Below, one piece after another: positions 1 to 31,435 of a DNA stretch of 64,000 nt. How positions within the stretch are numbered: the stretch's first letter is position 1; every line of letters begins with the position of its first letter. Below the pieces are notes generated by a model that saw nothing but the letters and a program-made list of their open reading frames with translations, had not been told where the DNA came from and searched no databases. The translations under genes and the position numbers were made by a program. Source of the DNA: Aldrovandia affinis (taxonomy: Eukaryota > Chordata > Actinopteri > Notacanthiformes > Halosauridae); NCBI GenBank assembly GCA_029706075.1, contig JAINUG010000026.1, positions 468,501 to 532,500 on the forward strand, in the 5' to 3' direction.

Positions 1-485
1 ACTGTCATTAAGGTACACCTTTCGTCAACAGTGAGGACTGTGAGAAAAATAAGGTTAGTGACATTCTCAGAGGAGTCCCATGGAAAAACTGCATGCAGTT
101 GCGGTTTACCAAAATATTGTTCTTTGTAAAATAATGTATTGATGTTATACAACATATTCTATCATGTTACAATAATTGTGATAATTTCTCTATATGACAC
201 ATATTATGGCATTGATGTTTTATTCCTTATGTTTTTATTTGACCATTCTATCTTGTTGTTACATTTTTATATTATGGGGGAAAGAGCAAGATATCTCCAT
301 TTCATATGGGTACAGAGAAACTTGTTTATTCCCTATGTGTATAAGCCTTGGGTTTGGGAGTGTTTATACCATTAGTATTTGGTAGCTAGTAATATGCAGG
401 AAGGCTCTATAGACACAACTAAGATTATATTGCATTTCAGTTATAATGAATGAAATATTATTATTAAATTATAATATAAAATTGT
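1..485. other. spacer, nothing recognised
   Basis: AT-rich sequence. The open frames here (up to 78 codons) have no family resemblance. Confidence 0.6.
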
Positions 486-629
486 AGTGGTCCTCAGTAG
501 GTAGAGCATGGTGTTGACAACGCTTAGGTTGTGGGTTGAATTCCCACTGGGACCACATATACTGAAAAATGTATGCATTCAGTACTGTAAGTCGCTTTGG
601 ATAAAAGCTTCTCCTAAATGGCATATATT
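486..629 (+). mobile_element. tRNA-derived SINE with LINE-type 3' tail
   Basis: The head reads like a tRNA gene (A-box-like CAGTAGGTAGAGCATGGTG, B-box-like GGGTTGAATTCCC). It is followed by GTAAGTCGCTTTGGATAAAA, the 3' tail shared by many teleost SINEs and L2-type LINEs. The copy at 60729-60880 is the same family in the other orientation. Confidence 0.85.
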
Positions 630-1929
630 ATTATATATTAAATATGCAATAATATAATCAGTATGAACATCATGTGTAGCCGGCAGAGAACAAGTATGCA
701 GATTGAGGAGGGGAGCTCTGAGAGAATGTCATTTTGTTCACAGCTGAGCTTCTATTCTGGTCCTGAAAGAATGCACCCTGATCCATCTCCTGCTCTTTTC
801 TCAACGGCACAAGAGCCCGCTTCTCTTTTTGGATCCTTTGGCTAATGCTGTTCTTGTAAGGCTTGCCAAGCCACATTCTGCAGAAACAATAAACTTCCCC
901 AGAACAGGCAAAGGGGGCTTTAACTGTGCCTCAATTCATCATCTAATAAAGCCTGAACTGAGGGGTTTGGAGAGCGCTGTGGAAAATACACAGGCCAACA
1001 AACTGGACGCCTGTTTAGTGACAGCTCAGTGATGCAACCAATTCAATTTACTTTCATTTGTGGATTATTCCAATCTTGGGAAGGAAACAACTCATTAATT
1101 GTGAGATCAAGCCATCGCAGACAATTTTGAAAAATTTGGACCATGCTTCCTTTCTCTTCTCTCTTCCTTCTCTCCCTTCCTCTCATTTTGCCCTTCCTTC
1201 CTTCCTTTTGCCTCGGAGGCTATACTAATGTTTTCATTCAGTTCCCACATCTCCTTGGTGGTTGGCTTGTCCATGCACAGATTAAATGCTGGGTCACAGT
1301 GAAATGAACATCAATTAATCATGATCCACAGAAAATAATCTCAAATTGGACTAAAGATGCCTGCTTATTGTCAGCTGTGTTTGTATCTAGACGTCTCAAT
1401 GGAAACCCCCATCCCACCCCACCACCTCTAAGACCTGATTTTACATGTAGGATTCCTGTTTCCATTTGCTTCTTATGATTCTCAAATATAAAGAGGGTGC
1501 AGCATTTTAAGCGGGACAAAATTGTGTTGAAAACATGTTTGTTCATTCAATTCAAGTGCCATAGATTAAATTAAATACATACACAAAAACTTCAAAGCCC
1601 ACATCCTTAGTTTATTTTGCTAAATTTGAAAAAAGTACATTACCGATTTCATGACTACCACAGACTTCAGTGGATTTCCTGGCCCAGCTGGACAAATTAT
1701 GCTTGCCTTTGAAGACCAGGAGAATGAGCAGATGGGGCACATTCACGAGGCCTTGCTAATCAGATACTATCCCAGAAACACTGCAGTTTGAGAATGTTTT
1801 TTGCAAGCTGTAATATAGCCCTTTTTTCTAATATGAGCATAGATATAGGATTGCTTGATTCATTTTTACTTATTACTTTCATTGAGAGAAACAGTTTAAT
1901 ATGCAATATGCAATAGGGCAGCTACGGAT
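630..1929. other. spacer, nothing recognised
   Basis: Ordinary composition with a pyrimidine tract at 1148-1210. No exon with homology was recognised. Confidence 0.55.
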
Positions 1930-2440
1930 TGAACATAAGAATACATGATGAGGCGAACAGACCGTTCGGCCCATCTAGGGTCATCATTTCCTAGTCTAAA
2001 GAATATCCAGTACTGCATCAAGCCCGGACTTGAATACCCCAAGAGTTCCTGCTTCCACTACATGACCTGGCAATCTGTTCCTGATATCCGTGTGGAGTTT
2101 ACCTTTACCTAATTTCCACCTGTGCCTTCTTGTTCTGCTAGCTGAAGTCAACTTAAACTATCTTTGGTAGTTCACTTTGTTAATCCCTTTTATGAATTTA
2201 GAAAGCCTCAATCAAATCTCCCGTTATTCTCCTTTTGCTATGCATCTTAAGTCTTTCCTCATAACTTTTAAGTTTCATACGAGATACCAATTTAGTTGCC
2301 CTTCTTTGTACTTTTCCCAAGGGATTCTATGTCTTTCTTGCCATGTGGTGCCCAGAACTGCACACAGTACTCTAAGTGAGGTCTTACAAAGGCATTATAT
2401 ACCATTAATATAACCTCCTTTGATTTATACTTTGATTGTA
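1930..2440 (-). mobile_element. CR1-like non-LTR retrotransposon 3' fragment
   Basis: The minus strand encodes, with frame breaks, [36 protein letters not shown] and RRITGDLIEAF, the C-terminal reverse-transcriptase block of CR1-type LINEs. The 3' end reads GATGGGCCGAACGGTCTGTT. Stops and frameshifts show it is dead. Confidence 0.75.
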
Positions 2441-3613
2441 TTACTCTCAAAGCAAAATGTCACCATTTTAGGGACAATGAGAAGACCCCCAACACAACCA
2501 AAATAAAAATGTTTTTACTGCTGTGCTCCAATAGCAGCTTTGGGAACTCTGCTCAGTTACCTGTTCTGTAAAATTATATCCTGCACGAAGTATGTGTATA
2601 TTTCAGTATAGCCTGAGGAAAGCTTCAAGCAATAAATGTTCCGGGAAGTGAAGTGGATGATGAAAGGTTTTATTTTAAACACAATTTAATATGATATGCA
2701 AATGAAACCTAGCTCTGCTTGAACATCCTCAGTTCATGTTAAATAAATAAACAAAACAATGAAACTACTTCCAATAACTATAAAATCTGAAGCCAACGTC
2801 TGATAGCCAAAGTTGAATAACCATGCATCTAAGCCAATCGTTCGTATACCTTGCAGAGTCAAACAAAGTTTTGCATGCAATGGTGGACTTTCTGGCTTTT
2901 GCTGTTACTCGTCACCAGACAAATTTCTAATTAGTGATTAGATGACTGAACCATTCCTAGATGCTGATTGGAGGGTGCTACTATTGTGGGGGCCATTTCC
3001 CCACCTCACCTCTACGTACCACTATGCATGCACAAAGACATACACACACACATACCCACATGCATGCACACACGCACACCTTTTGCCAAGACAGTTTTAT
3101 ATTTAATCGTAATTATAATTCACCTAGCTAGATAACTATATGGTGAAAGGAAAGGGAAGACTAACTGCTTTCATTTATAATGAATCCTTAGAAAATACAT
3201 GAATGCATTCATTGAAAATATATGTTTTTTCTCCAACAACTTTGACAGCTAACACATTAATGGATATTATACCTAATCTGGCTCTTAGCATGGTTCAGGC
3301 ATCATGACTTAAATCAATTCATTCTTAACTACATTTTAGTTACACGTACAGTATCAGTATTTATCTCTTTTAGGAATCCCACTTCTATGACCCACACCTC
3401 TGTTGAGTTCTAGTTAGAGAGCACAAAACGTATTTTCCTTGAGATTTTGAATAGACAGAATGAAAAATTTACTTATGGAAACGAAACCTTGCATGTAATT
3501 TTGAACTGTATACAAATATGGCAAAACAAAACTGAAGACTTCAGTTTTTCTATTTACTATTTTTGTAGTAAGAAAATACCTAGGGCTAGTGTCAAGAATT
3601 TATATATGATAGA
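2441..3613. other. spacer with short CA-rich tract
   Basis: AT-rich; an imperfect ACACAC tract lies at 3020-3080. No coding signal. Confidence 0.55.
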
Positions 3614-4300
3614 GCCTGTGCCATCAAGCCACTGCAACTAGTCCAGAACGCTGCCGCTCGCCTGGTGTTCAACCAGCCGAAGTTCACCCACGTCACCCCT
3701 CTACTCTCCTCTCTGCACTGGCTCCCCATCGCAGCACGCATCAGTCAAGTCACTGGTGCTTGCTTTTCAAGCGGCCAGAGGTACTGCTCCCCCATACCTC
3801 CAGTCACTCATCACTCCCTACACCCCGCCCAGACCCCTCCGCTTTGCCTCCGCTGGCAAACTGACTGTCCCTTCCCTCCGGGCGCCTGGCAGCCGCTCCT
3901 CGCGGTCTCGCCTCTTCTCTGTCCTGATCCTCGCTGGTGGAACGACCTCCCGCAATCGGTCAGGACCGGGAATCACTTGCAATCTTCCGCAAGAGACTCA
4001 AAACCCACCTCTTCAGACTCCACTACCACTGAACACTGTCCATCTAGTCAATCTGTTGTCACCACTGTTTACTTGTTCTACACTATAAAAAACAAAAAAA
4101 CTAAAACAAAACACACTAACCTTTTCTTTCCCAGTGTTACAGGTATGATACGCAAACGCCTCCAATGATGTCTACTGCTGTATTACTGCACTGATCTTGT
4201 GCGCTAACTATGATTGTTCTTACCTTGTATTAATGCACATCTTGTAAGTCGCTCTGGATAAGAGTGTCTGCTAAATGCTTAAAATGTAAAATGTAAAATG
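3614..4300 (+). mobile_element. L2-like LINE 3' fragment
   Basis: Translated pieces in two frames (VQNAAARLVFNQPKFTHVTP, LLSSLHWLPIAARI, then GTAPPYLQSLITPYTPPRPL) are the C-terminus typical of fish L2/Rex-type reverse transcriptases. The 3' end has AAGTCGCTCTGGATAAGAGT and AAAATGTAAAATG repeats. Frameshifts make it a pseudogene fragment. Confidence 0.85.
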
Positions 4301-6811
4301 TATATGATAGAGTTTCATTTGAAATCTTTGAAAAGGTTTCTCTCCCACACTGTTCTGTATCCATTAATCTTACACACCTATCCGACTAATGTGCAGTGTA
4401 GGCCTATTGGTATGACAACTAGCTAGGTCACATGTTTTACTGTTGCCCTATAACAGATACAATATACACTCTTGGTCAGAGTGTTTTTCTTAACAATAAT
4501 ATTTGTGCCGAGAGTAATAGTCCCTCTTAAATACTGCATTGACATTAAGTCACGAGTACAGTACCTCAAGGTAAATATTTTATCTGATACAACACGTGCA
4601 GATAATGCTGTCATTAGGCCTCTTGCGGTGAAGTTTGTCAAAATGTAAACAATTAACATGGTGATTGTCAATAAATAAAATAAAAGCAAGGTTAGCCAAA
4701 ATTTGACCATTGATTCCCTCTGGCTGTTGAATTTCTGAGCCCCAGTAAACCGGATGTTAAACCAATTCTTATTTTCATGTCTGCATGTAAGCAAAACGTT
4801 GACTTGAATGAAAAGCATATGAATGGTCTCTCAGTAACTTCTGCATTAACTCAAGGCAAAAGACCAAAACGTTTGCAGTGTTCGGTAAATGGAAACTAAA
4901 ATAGTTCCTGGCTATTGAACTATATCCATGCCAACATGACTCTAGCGCTCTCTCTCTCCCTCCCTCTCCCTTTGCCTCTCTTAGCCTGAGTGTATACTGT
5001 ATAAATATCCTCAGCCTGCAGGCAGCCATGGGACTGGGATCATGCATCACCTCTAGCTAGCAGATCAGATCTTGCACATGTAGGAGTATTTCCTGCCCTA
5101 TGAACGCAAGAGTGGTTTTTCCCTCAAAAAACTGACCTTGGTGCTCCCGGTGGGGTGCCCAGCTGAGGCACTCGGTCTCGGTGCAGTGACACCCCCATTC
5201 TGGAACCGAATCGTCATTGTGCCCCTGCTGAACGTGGCTACAAGTCCCGCAAGGTGACATACAATTGCTCATAGCATTGTGCACTAGCAACCCGTCAACT
5301 TGACCAGGCTCCTGCGGCCTGCCTTCAGCAGCTGTTTAAACTGGTGAATGTTTACAGGTCACTGGGGTTGTGCACATGTATTTAAACAGCCGCGTCGTCG
5401 ACTAGAGCATAAACGAAATGCCAGCCATTTGTGAATCTTTCCATGCATGTGCAAAGAAATTCTTGTTAAATAAAAAAAAATTAAAAAAATATCTCGTTTT
5501 ACTTTTCTTACCTTATTGAGGGTTGCTTGACAAGTGAAATATTCTATTTATATCCCTACACCCACTTGCTAACTAAACTAACTGGTTTGGTTAGCAAACT
5601 GACTCCAATTCCAAAGCCTGCACAGGAATTTACACGTGCTCTTCGCCAACCTACACTGAATATTATCAATGTCCCCCTCTCAGTTATATGTACCAAACTC
5701 TGTAACAAATCTCTTATACAAACAGTAGTCATTTGAGTATCTTCTTTCAATCAAAAATGTCAATTATTCACTCAAGTCCTCATATTTGTGAAACAATCCA
5801 ATGAGAACTTTGTCCAAGTCGTAGTATAGAAAACCACTCTTGTGAAAGCCAAACGATACACGTGTTCTCTGACCAAGGTTGATTCCGTGTCAATCCTTTT
5901 GTACCCCATTGAGCAGTTCATTTTTCATAATTGTCTAGACTACTTGGCTTAGCTGGAAAACAACTCTTCAGGTTTCAGATCTTTTTGTACAGATCAGAGG
6001 TTTCCCCTGATATTACCATAGTGAAATATGAAGTCCCACAATGGTAGATCCAGAGACTACATATCAGTATAATCTCAAACAGTAATTGTATCCAAAAAGA
6101 ATAGCCTACTAGAATGGTTAGGTGTAGAATAGCCTTTCTGATGCTAGAAACGTACACATATCATTTTTTGTAACAGATGACAAAAGGGCATCCTCTGCAT
6201 TTCGATCAAGCAAAGATCACATGCGATGGCCCAGACCGTACACTATTATTAGAGTCCCTGAGTATTTTACAATTGCGCTTGAATTAAATCAAAAACGCAT
6301 TAAAAGCCAGCAAAGTTACCCACGTCTTAATGTTTAGAATACACCTGCATCAAAGCTCTCCCACAATTGATGTGGACAACAAATATGCAATAGCTTTGTA
6401 AAGAATGGCGAAAGTACATTTTAGGTCATGATTTAAAATGTTTTTAAAAAAGGAACCGCTAAGGCACGGTTGTACTGTAGAACATGCAGAGATGGCAATA
6501 TGACAAGCAAGGATGTCATTCCTCAAACGTGGTTCTAGTACACCATAGTCTGTGTCCCACATGCAGTGGGAAACAAAATGTGTTCCACAACCCAAAACAT
6601 TCTCAGTGTCATCAAATTCTGAAATGTGAACTATTAGCTAGAGTAGCCATCTTTCCATATTATTTGAACTTAGTTACATTTTTGGCTGGAGAACCACCAA
6701 AAATGTAATAAATAACCAATTTTCTTAGACCCAACTCATTCTTCGGTCATTCTTGATCATTCCCGTTGAACATAAACAGCAACACCCAGAACTTTAAAGA
6801 AGCCATTCAAA
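4301..6811. other. spacer downstream of atp1a1
   Basis: No recognisable gene or complete repeat. A CT-rich tract lies at 4950-4980 and a short CTGTTTAAA inverted repeat at 5331-5389. Frames up to 131 codons have no family resemblance. Confidence 0.55.
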
Positions 6812-6864
6812 TTTATTTTGCGCCAAAAAAGAGAACTCCAGCAAGACCTGACTGAATGTTTATT
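6812..6864 (-). terminator. atp1a1: candidate atp1a1 poly(A) signals (two AATAAA)
   Basis: Gene-strand AATAAA hexamers lie at 6864-6859 and 6817-6812, about 190 and 235 bases past the stop codon. The sequence between stop and signals is AT-rich without another exon. Short 3' ends of this size are plausible, but longer alternatives downstream cannot be excluded. Confidence 0.5.
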
Positions 6865-7048
6865 TTATATTACACTGTTAAAAACATGTATAAAATTTGT
6901 CCTGCTCCAGAACAAAGGCACACAATGTATTGGTACGATCTCAGGTTGTTGTCAAACATTCTCTATATAAAACATCCAAAAGTTACTGAGGTTAAAATTC
7001 AGACCAGCAAGACTACCATGCAAAAGAACTGTGACGCAGATGGGTGCA

Positions 7049-25058
<18,010 letters not shown>

Positions 25059-25205
25059 CTTTGCTGGCTTTGTGTAACAATCTTCTTAAATGCTCCAAAC
25101 CCAACTTTCTACAAAAAAAGAAATAAATATTTGATTTAAAACTGTATTTTACTGCCTCCGTTCCCCGTCCACGCGTGTCACTGCTTCCCGACACGCATCT
25201 AACCG
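25059..25205 (-). other. atp1a1: atp1a1 predicted 5' UTR
   Basis: This is the stretch between the start codon and the point 25-30 bases downstream of the TATA box. It would give a leader of about 145 bases if unspliced. The end is inferred from TATA spacing; no transcript data were available. Confidence 0.5.
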
Positions 25206-25229
25206 CCCTTGTAGACGGTGGTCGAAATA

Positions 25230-25261
25230 CTTTTATACTGTGTTCCTTGGCTCGTGACGTC
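25230..25261 (-). promoter_or_regulatory. atp1a1: atp1a1 core promoter: TATA box and CRE/ATF-like site
   Basis: On the gene strand TATAAAAG occupies 25237-25230 and a GACGTCAC element lies at about 25262-25255, roughly 20 bases upstream. A GGGCGG-type GC box (25204-25208) is near the expected start. Mammalian ATP1A1 promoters are known to use ATF/CRE and Sp1 sites. Function is inferred from motif match and position only. Confidence 0.6.
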
Positions 25262-25269
25262 TACTCATT

Positions 25270-26359
25270 TTTCCATGGCAACCATGAATAAAAGGGAGGG
25301 TCTTTACCGTCGAATGGGTTTTATCATCTCTTCTTTCTATTGCGCGCTAGCCAGTGTACTTTCAATAGGGAACTTCAAATAAACAATTTTTTATGGCTAC
25401 TAAGGAATTAATTGTAAAATATTTATCACCATTTACTCTCTAATTTTGCCAATGGGATCATTTATGTTGAGTGACAGGTCATTCCACTCAGGTTGGCTCA
25501 CATTGAAAGCAAACGTGACTAAAATCCAGTTAACCTCTAACATTGGTGAAAAAAAATCCCTTTTTTGTGCAACTTCAACATTTTTGACCTTGACCAAAAG
25601 AATGATAGGTCACGAGACAAGATTGTTTTGCAAGGTTGTTTGGCCTTGACAAAACAGTAGATTAATAGTCTCTAACCATTGATTCCCGAAGATACTGAAA
25701 TGGTTTTATTTTGTTGGTATTCACCATTGCCTCATTTGAATTACAAATATGGAGAGGGGAAAGCTTGATATACTTTGTTTGTGTATGTGTGCGTGTTCAG
25801 TAGATTACATTTAATCACTTCAATTTTGAGATCAAGGCAGCATCTACATTTTTCACATTTAAAGCAAATGTATATCAAGAAGGATGCCACATTGTAGTCA
25901 GTTAAATTTAAAACTTTGAGGGTCACATGACAAGCTTTGCAAGATTTTAAAAGCTTTATAAACACGAAATGTAGCCTAGGTTTACTATTTTGGAAGAGGT
26001 GGAAATATAAATATTGTTCCGATCAACAAGCACTCACTGTTATATTGTGTGCACACTTAACACAAAATAAATGTAACCAGTAATTGTATGGTCTCAGTGC
26101 AGCATGTTAAAATTTTCAGAGCTAAAAATATAACATTTCTATTTACAATGCCGATTCAGTCCTATAAATGTGTTGCCGTGGAAACAATCATAACCCCAAA
26201 GGTGGAAAGGACTGTGTTATTTTTTTATTATTATTTTTTACAAGTTCAGCGCCCTCTACTGAAAGTGACATGCACCTTATCTACAATGTCGTGCCCTGTC
26301 ATCTGTGTGCATTCAACCTACATGTGCTAAATACACATATGAATAATTTACATTTTTAC
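25270..26359. other. upstream flank of atp1a1
   Basis: A CCATGGCAACC word at about 25274-25284 resembles an RFX X-box half. Beyond that the sequence is AT-rich and nothing is recognised. Confidence 0.5.
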
Positions 26360-26750
26360 ATTTGACATTTTAAACATTTAGCAGACGCTCTTATCCAGAG
26401 CGACTTACAAGATGTGCATTAATACATGGTATGATCGCGCAAGAGATCAGTGCAGTAATACAACAATAGACATCATTGTTGGTAGCTGCATACCATACCT
26501 GTAACACCAGTAAGGAAAAGGTCAGTACTTTTTTTTTTTTGGAGAAAGTTTGAAGCAAGGATACATATTGCGAGAAGCAGTATTAACCGTGTAAGCAGTG
26601 GTGATGACAATTGGCTAGATGTACAGAATTCAGTGGTAGTGGAGTCTGAAAAGGTGGGTTTTGAGTCTCTTGCGGAAGATGGCAAGTAATTCCAAGGTCC
26701 TGACTGAGTGCAGAAGATCCACCACCGAGGGGCCAGGACATTATCATTAT
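26360..26750 (-). mobile_element. L2-like LINE 3' fragment
   Basis: This is the reverse complement of the same family as 3614-4300: the tail AAGTCGCTCTGGATAAGAGC lies at the left end and the block CTCAAAACCCACCTTTTCAG is shared. Only the last 390 bases of the element are present. Confidence 0.82.
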
Positions 26751-29700
26751 TTATTATCCAAAACAGCACCAAAAGCTAAAACCTCAGGCATTTAATTTAC
26801 TTAATTTACTTTAATTTAAAAATGTATTTATTGGGTTCTCTGTAATCAGAAAATAAATGTGTTTTTGAGTAATAAGTGAGGGCAATAAACAATAACATTT
26901 TCATAGAAAAAATAATATTAATAAATGCAATATCTCATAACTGAAATATGGACTAGTTGTAAAGTTGTAACCTTGTTCCAAAATGTTTAATAAATTATTT
27001 AAATGAACTATGTATAGATTTTAAATGCTACAAGAAAGAAACTACAGAGCCTCCATAAATTACTTTACATGAATCCTGGACCATGCTGCATAATTCTGGT
27101 AAATCATAAATGAGTGCACTGTGAATATACCTGCCACACAAAAGGAAATGTATTTATTATGTTGAATAGGTGGAGTTGGGGCTCATGTGCCACGTTAAAA
27201 CCACACACCAGAGTTGTTTGTACAATCACGTCTTGCTTGTTGCTTCTTCTTGCTTCTTGCATCTTTGCATTAGCAGACCCAATAAAGCCATGTTTCCTGG
27301 CTCTAGTCTTATCGTACATGAAGAGAGGGAAAGCCATCTTTATACAACGCACTGCATTACCATTTGAGTAAAGAGTGGTTGGCAGATAGTCAAAGTTTCC
27401 CAGAAGTTTTGGGAGTCTCCCAAATTTAAACTTTGGCTCCTGCACTCTCACAAATCGTATAAAATCTCCTGGAAATGGTTAGCTCTCATGGAACACGTCT
27501 GTTTTATTGAAATCTCCTGAATATTGAAATATTCTGAAGGAAACTAGGATGACAAGTAATTGCACTACTGTACAATATTTGCTTGCGTCACTCGTTTTCC
27601 ACCCACATCTGTGCATGGAGGACTGTAGCTGAAGTATGTGCACCAATCTGATACACTCATCTGTAGGCCAGTGACAAGTTTTAGAGCTAACAATGATCAG
27701 AGGAGAGGCCCACCTCTCACTGTCAATAATTAAATATTATTTTCTGGAATTGCATATAAATAAGAAACATCCAATAAATAGGCTCTTTGACATCATCTTT
27801 GTAATGCTAACTTGTATTAACTCTTATTTGGGCCCATGTTCCCCAAATTGTTATCTTATCCTTATCCCTTTTCTCATTCTCTATTTCCATTGTTTAGGGA
27901 TAGTGAGAAGGTTATCCAATCTAACACAAACATACTTCAGTTAACAGAAACATGGATGGTCAATGCTTTCTCAAAGCTGGCTTTTGCAAATGAGAGTGTA
28001 TTGGTGTGTCACAGGTGGAGGAATGTGATGACAGCGTCGCCATCAGTAACAGCAAGGAGTGGGTCACTGATCTGGTAGAGGGTTTTTGCATAGTATCCTG
28101 TTAAACAACAAAACCAGCTCACTTTCTCCAAAATAAGGTGGAACTTGGTCCTCCAATAAGATTAAGACAGTAGCATGTGAAATATTGCAAGTTGAAATGA
28201 CATGCAACAATTACAATACAACTTATTTTGATTTAGGTATGCATAACCTGGAATTCACTATACAGTGAATGATTAACACAATGATTGTAATGATGTGTGA
28301 AGTTTACATACATCATTGCAATCACCGCGTTAATCATTAAGATAGTAGTCAATGGGGACTGTTGGGTGAAACACTCCGTTTAGTGGCACACCCCATGTTC
28401 CGGAAACTAGTCCTGGCAGTATTAGTGCCAACCGTGAATTTTGTATTGCTCAAGCAGGGAGTGTTTCAGTTGGCAAGGATTTCCTCACCTTATCACAAAA
28501 GACCAACTCCTCCGGTCGGCCCCTGTGACCTGGGTCTGCCTGTGCCAGCTGAGCAGGAAATGCTGACACCCTACGCTCTGGCTGCGCAGCTCAGCTGGTG
28601 GACTGCAGAGTGGAAAGAAGTGGCAGCTGGCTAAACACGCATGCGAGTCCGCATTCTCACAGACTGACAGAGCACGTGGCAGTGACGGGATGGATTACAA
28701 CTAGGACTGCGCTTCCAATTTGAGAGAGTAAAAAGTAGGGGCAAAAACAGAGCATCCCTTAATGGTTGATGTTTTCCACTGTTTTCCAGTCCTTGGCCTT
28801 GTCTTTTCTTGGCTCTTGTCATTAAACCCATATCTTTACCAAAGATCTTATAGTAGATAATGTATGTATCCAGGAATGTCAAATCCATGCAAGTTTTCAA
28901 TGAACAGCTCAGGAAAACTTAATGCTGAAATGAAAAACAGTATAAAAGCCACTATGCCCCCAATACCTATCCATTGGGAAACATTAGGTTCATTGTTGAC
29001 AACACATCGTTGACAATACAACAAGTATACAATACAAACATACCAAATGTGATTAGGGTCTTTTTGGTCTCTTTGGGTCACTTTACCAGATTATCAGGGC
29101 TTGGCTCATTTGTTTCAGTGCATTCATTGGCTTTGGAGAGAAATGCGAGAAAAATGAATTATGATTGTGTGAGACTTCGATGGCCATCAGTGAATGTTCA
29201 CATTTTTCTACAAATGAATGAACCTCTCTGAGTACTCTCGGCAAAGCAAAATTCTAGTATGAGTATTTGTCGCTTTATATTAAGTTCAAATGGTTTACAA
29301 ATGTGTTTATTTTTAATATTTTAATATTATTATATAATATAATTTGCCTCATAATTGACTGTGCATTTTTCATGGTCTTACTTAATTCTTTCAATTCTAA
29401 AAAGGTGGGTTTGAACAGCATTACCACTGATACTATATTTGCACCGTTCTCCTCATTGATTCTCAGCAGGAAAAAAAAGGTGGACTTTTCCACTCTTCAG
29501 CTCTTTCTCGTGATCTCTTCACCCTCACCTTGTTCAGTGCTCTGTTGCACTTAATCTATGTAAAAAATATGAAATATTACACAAAATAAACCACACAGTG
29601 TCTTTGTTTATTATTTATTACTCTCTTTTTTTCTTTTGTGCTGAGCATTCTGTATATCAAATCTCATCCAAAGTCACTGATGGTAAAATTTGGAGAAGTA

Positions 29701-31435
29701 ACACAGCTGTGCAAGCTGTTGATGCTTTCAGAATGCATGCAGAAATAGTCCATCTAACCTGAAACAAAGAAAAACAATAACGTTTAATCATAAAGTTCCC
29801 TACTTTTCTACTTGATGCGAAACCCAAACTCTTGAACCCCAGCCTGACTTTATAAATCTTGCACTTAATGCAGGAATTGCATGTGCATAGGTTGTGTTGT
29901 GAGGTACTTGAAAAGCATGTTAAAGGATTTACATGGTTGATTTTTCATCCAAAATACACACATTTATATTAAATACAGCTGTTTATAATATACAGCTCTA
30001 CACAAACACACGCACGCACACACTCCACACACACTCAAAGCAAAGCAGTGTCCAAGTGTGTGTCTTTTGGGTGGATAGTGTAATATATGTTTGAGTAGTC
30101 CATGTGACTTGGCTGACACACTTCTCTGGAAGAGATAAGCACATCTGGGAGCCAGTATGTGCGTGTGCCAAGTTGTTTTGACTGCCTTATCTGAGAGAGT
30201 ATGTCACAAACAACCAGGAGACGCAGTCGCCTACAGAGATTTCTGACACTGCAAATAGGTCACTGCCCCTCTCACAAGATGCACCCCCTTCTACTGGATT
30301 CATACACACATACTTTTTTCATGCTGGAGGAAGGAAATGTCCCAACAATTTAATTGCAGTGGCAGCACATCAATTGTGAGAGTTCAACATAATGGTTGCG
30401 TACATAGACATGAATGTTGCGTTTGCTGTTTTGTTAAATCCTCTTGACCAAATGAGTGTTCATTGACTGAGATTAAAGCTTCGTTACATTTTTTAAGCAA
30501 AAATTGAAACAGAGATCTCCTCAAAGATGTGGTTTAGCTTTTATGGCACAGTGACTACAGTGCATTCAGAAGAGATATGTCCTCCATGTTTTTAATAATG
30601 GAAAGGCAAAAAATTCAAACATTTCAGCATAAATAATGAAATCCTTCTTAATTCACCTGTGATGACATACGAGTGAGATATTTATTAGACTGCTACGCCA
30701 TCCGCCGCCCCGGCGATACTGTTTTAATGATGAAGGCAGAATGTAGAAATGTTGAGTGAAGATTTTTTGTCAATGTAGTTATTGAAATTAATTTGATCTA
30801 CACATCTCTGTCTTAACCTATAGGCTGAAATATCAGCGCAACCAACTTTTAGTTAATCATTGATCATTTTCAATTTCGTTTATGTGTCTGGCCTTCAAGG
30901 CAAATGAGCATATTCTACAACTTCAAAGAGCTCAATAAGCTTACGAGTTCCTAAGCAGTCCTGATAACTGTCTAAAAGTCAACATTAAAGTTGATGATGG
31001 CTCCACTCTCCCCAATACTAAGACCGTCATAACTGTACTACACACAATGTCCATCTTAGCCTCCTGTGCCAGAAGACCTGGGTCTTCAGCACAAAGGATA
31101 AATCAAGCTTTTACCACTGACTTTACAAAATGACGTCATCATCTGTGACTGAACCAAGCAAAATAATTCAATGGCAGATGTCTAAGAGAGGGGGTCATGA
31201 TCTATTATATAACTGTGCAGGGCCTGGAAAGAAATGCTTAGTGCTCTGCTGTAGAGAGCTCTGTGTCCTCTCATGGGATCATTCAATCATCCAAGAGGAG
31301 CTTTCACACACTGAGGCTACACATACAAGGTACACTCGCAGTAACCGAATCATTTTTATTTATGTCATGCACGGAAGAAAAATATTGGCCCCGTCTTCCC
31401 ATTTGTCATTAGCTATAACTCCCATTCATTGTTAA
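26751..31435. other. gene-poor spacer
   Basis: No recognisable gene. The stretch 28340-28720 is more GC-rich than its surroundings with a 90-codon open frame but no homology; it may be an undescribed repeat. A CACACA tract lies at 30001-30040. Confidence 0.5.
30684..30712 (-). mobile_element. head fragment of the 14115-14461 SINE family
   Basis: The minus strand reads GGGGCGGCGGATGGCGTAGC followed by AGTCTAAT, matching the first 29 bases of the element at 14461 with a few changes. It is an isolated GC-rich island in AT-rich spacer. Confidence 0.45.

Noticed and set aside
486-560. A tRNA gene
   Set aside because: Box A/B-like sequences are present but the fold is poor and a LINE-type tail follows, so it is a SINE head. 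The same applies at 55862 and 60880.
3665-4168. 167-codon open frame
   Set aside because: Frame-shifted reading of an L2-like reverse-transcriptase remnant, not a host gene.
5331-5389. Short CTGTTTAAA inverted repeat as a regulatory hairpin
   Set aside because: Nine-base arms 40 bases apart in AT-rich sequence are expected by chance.
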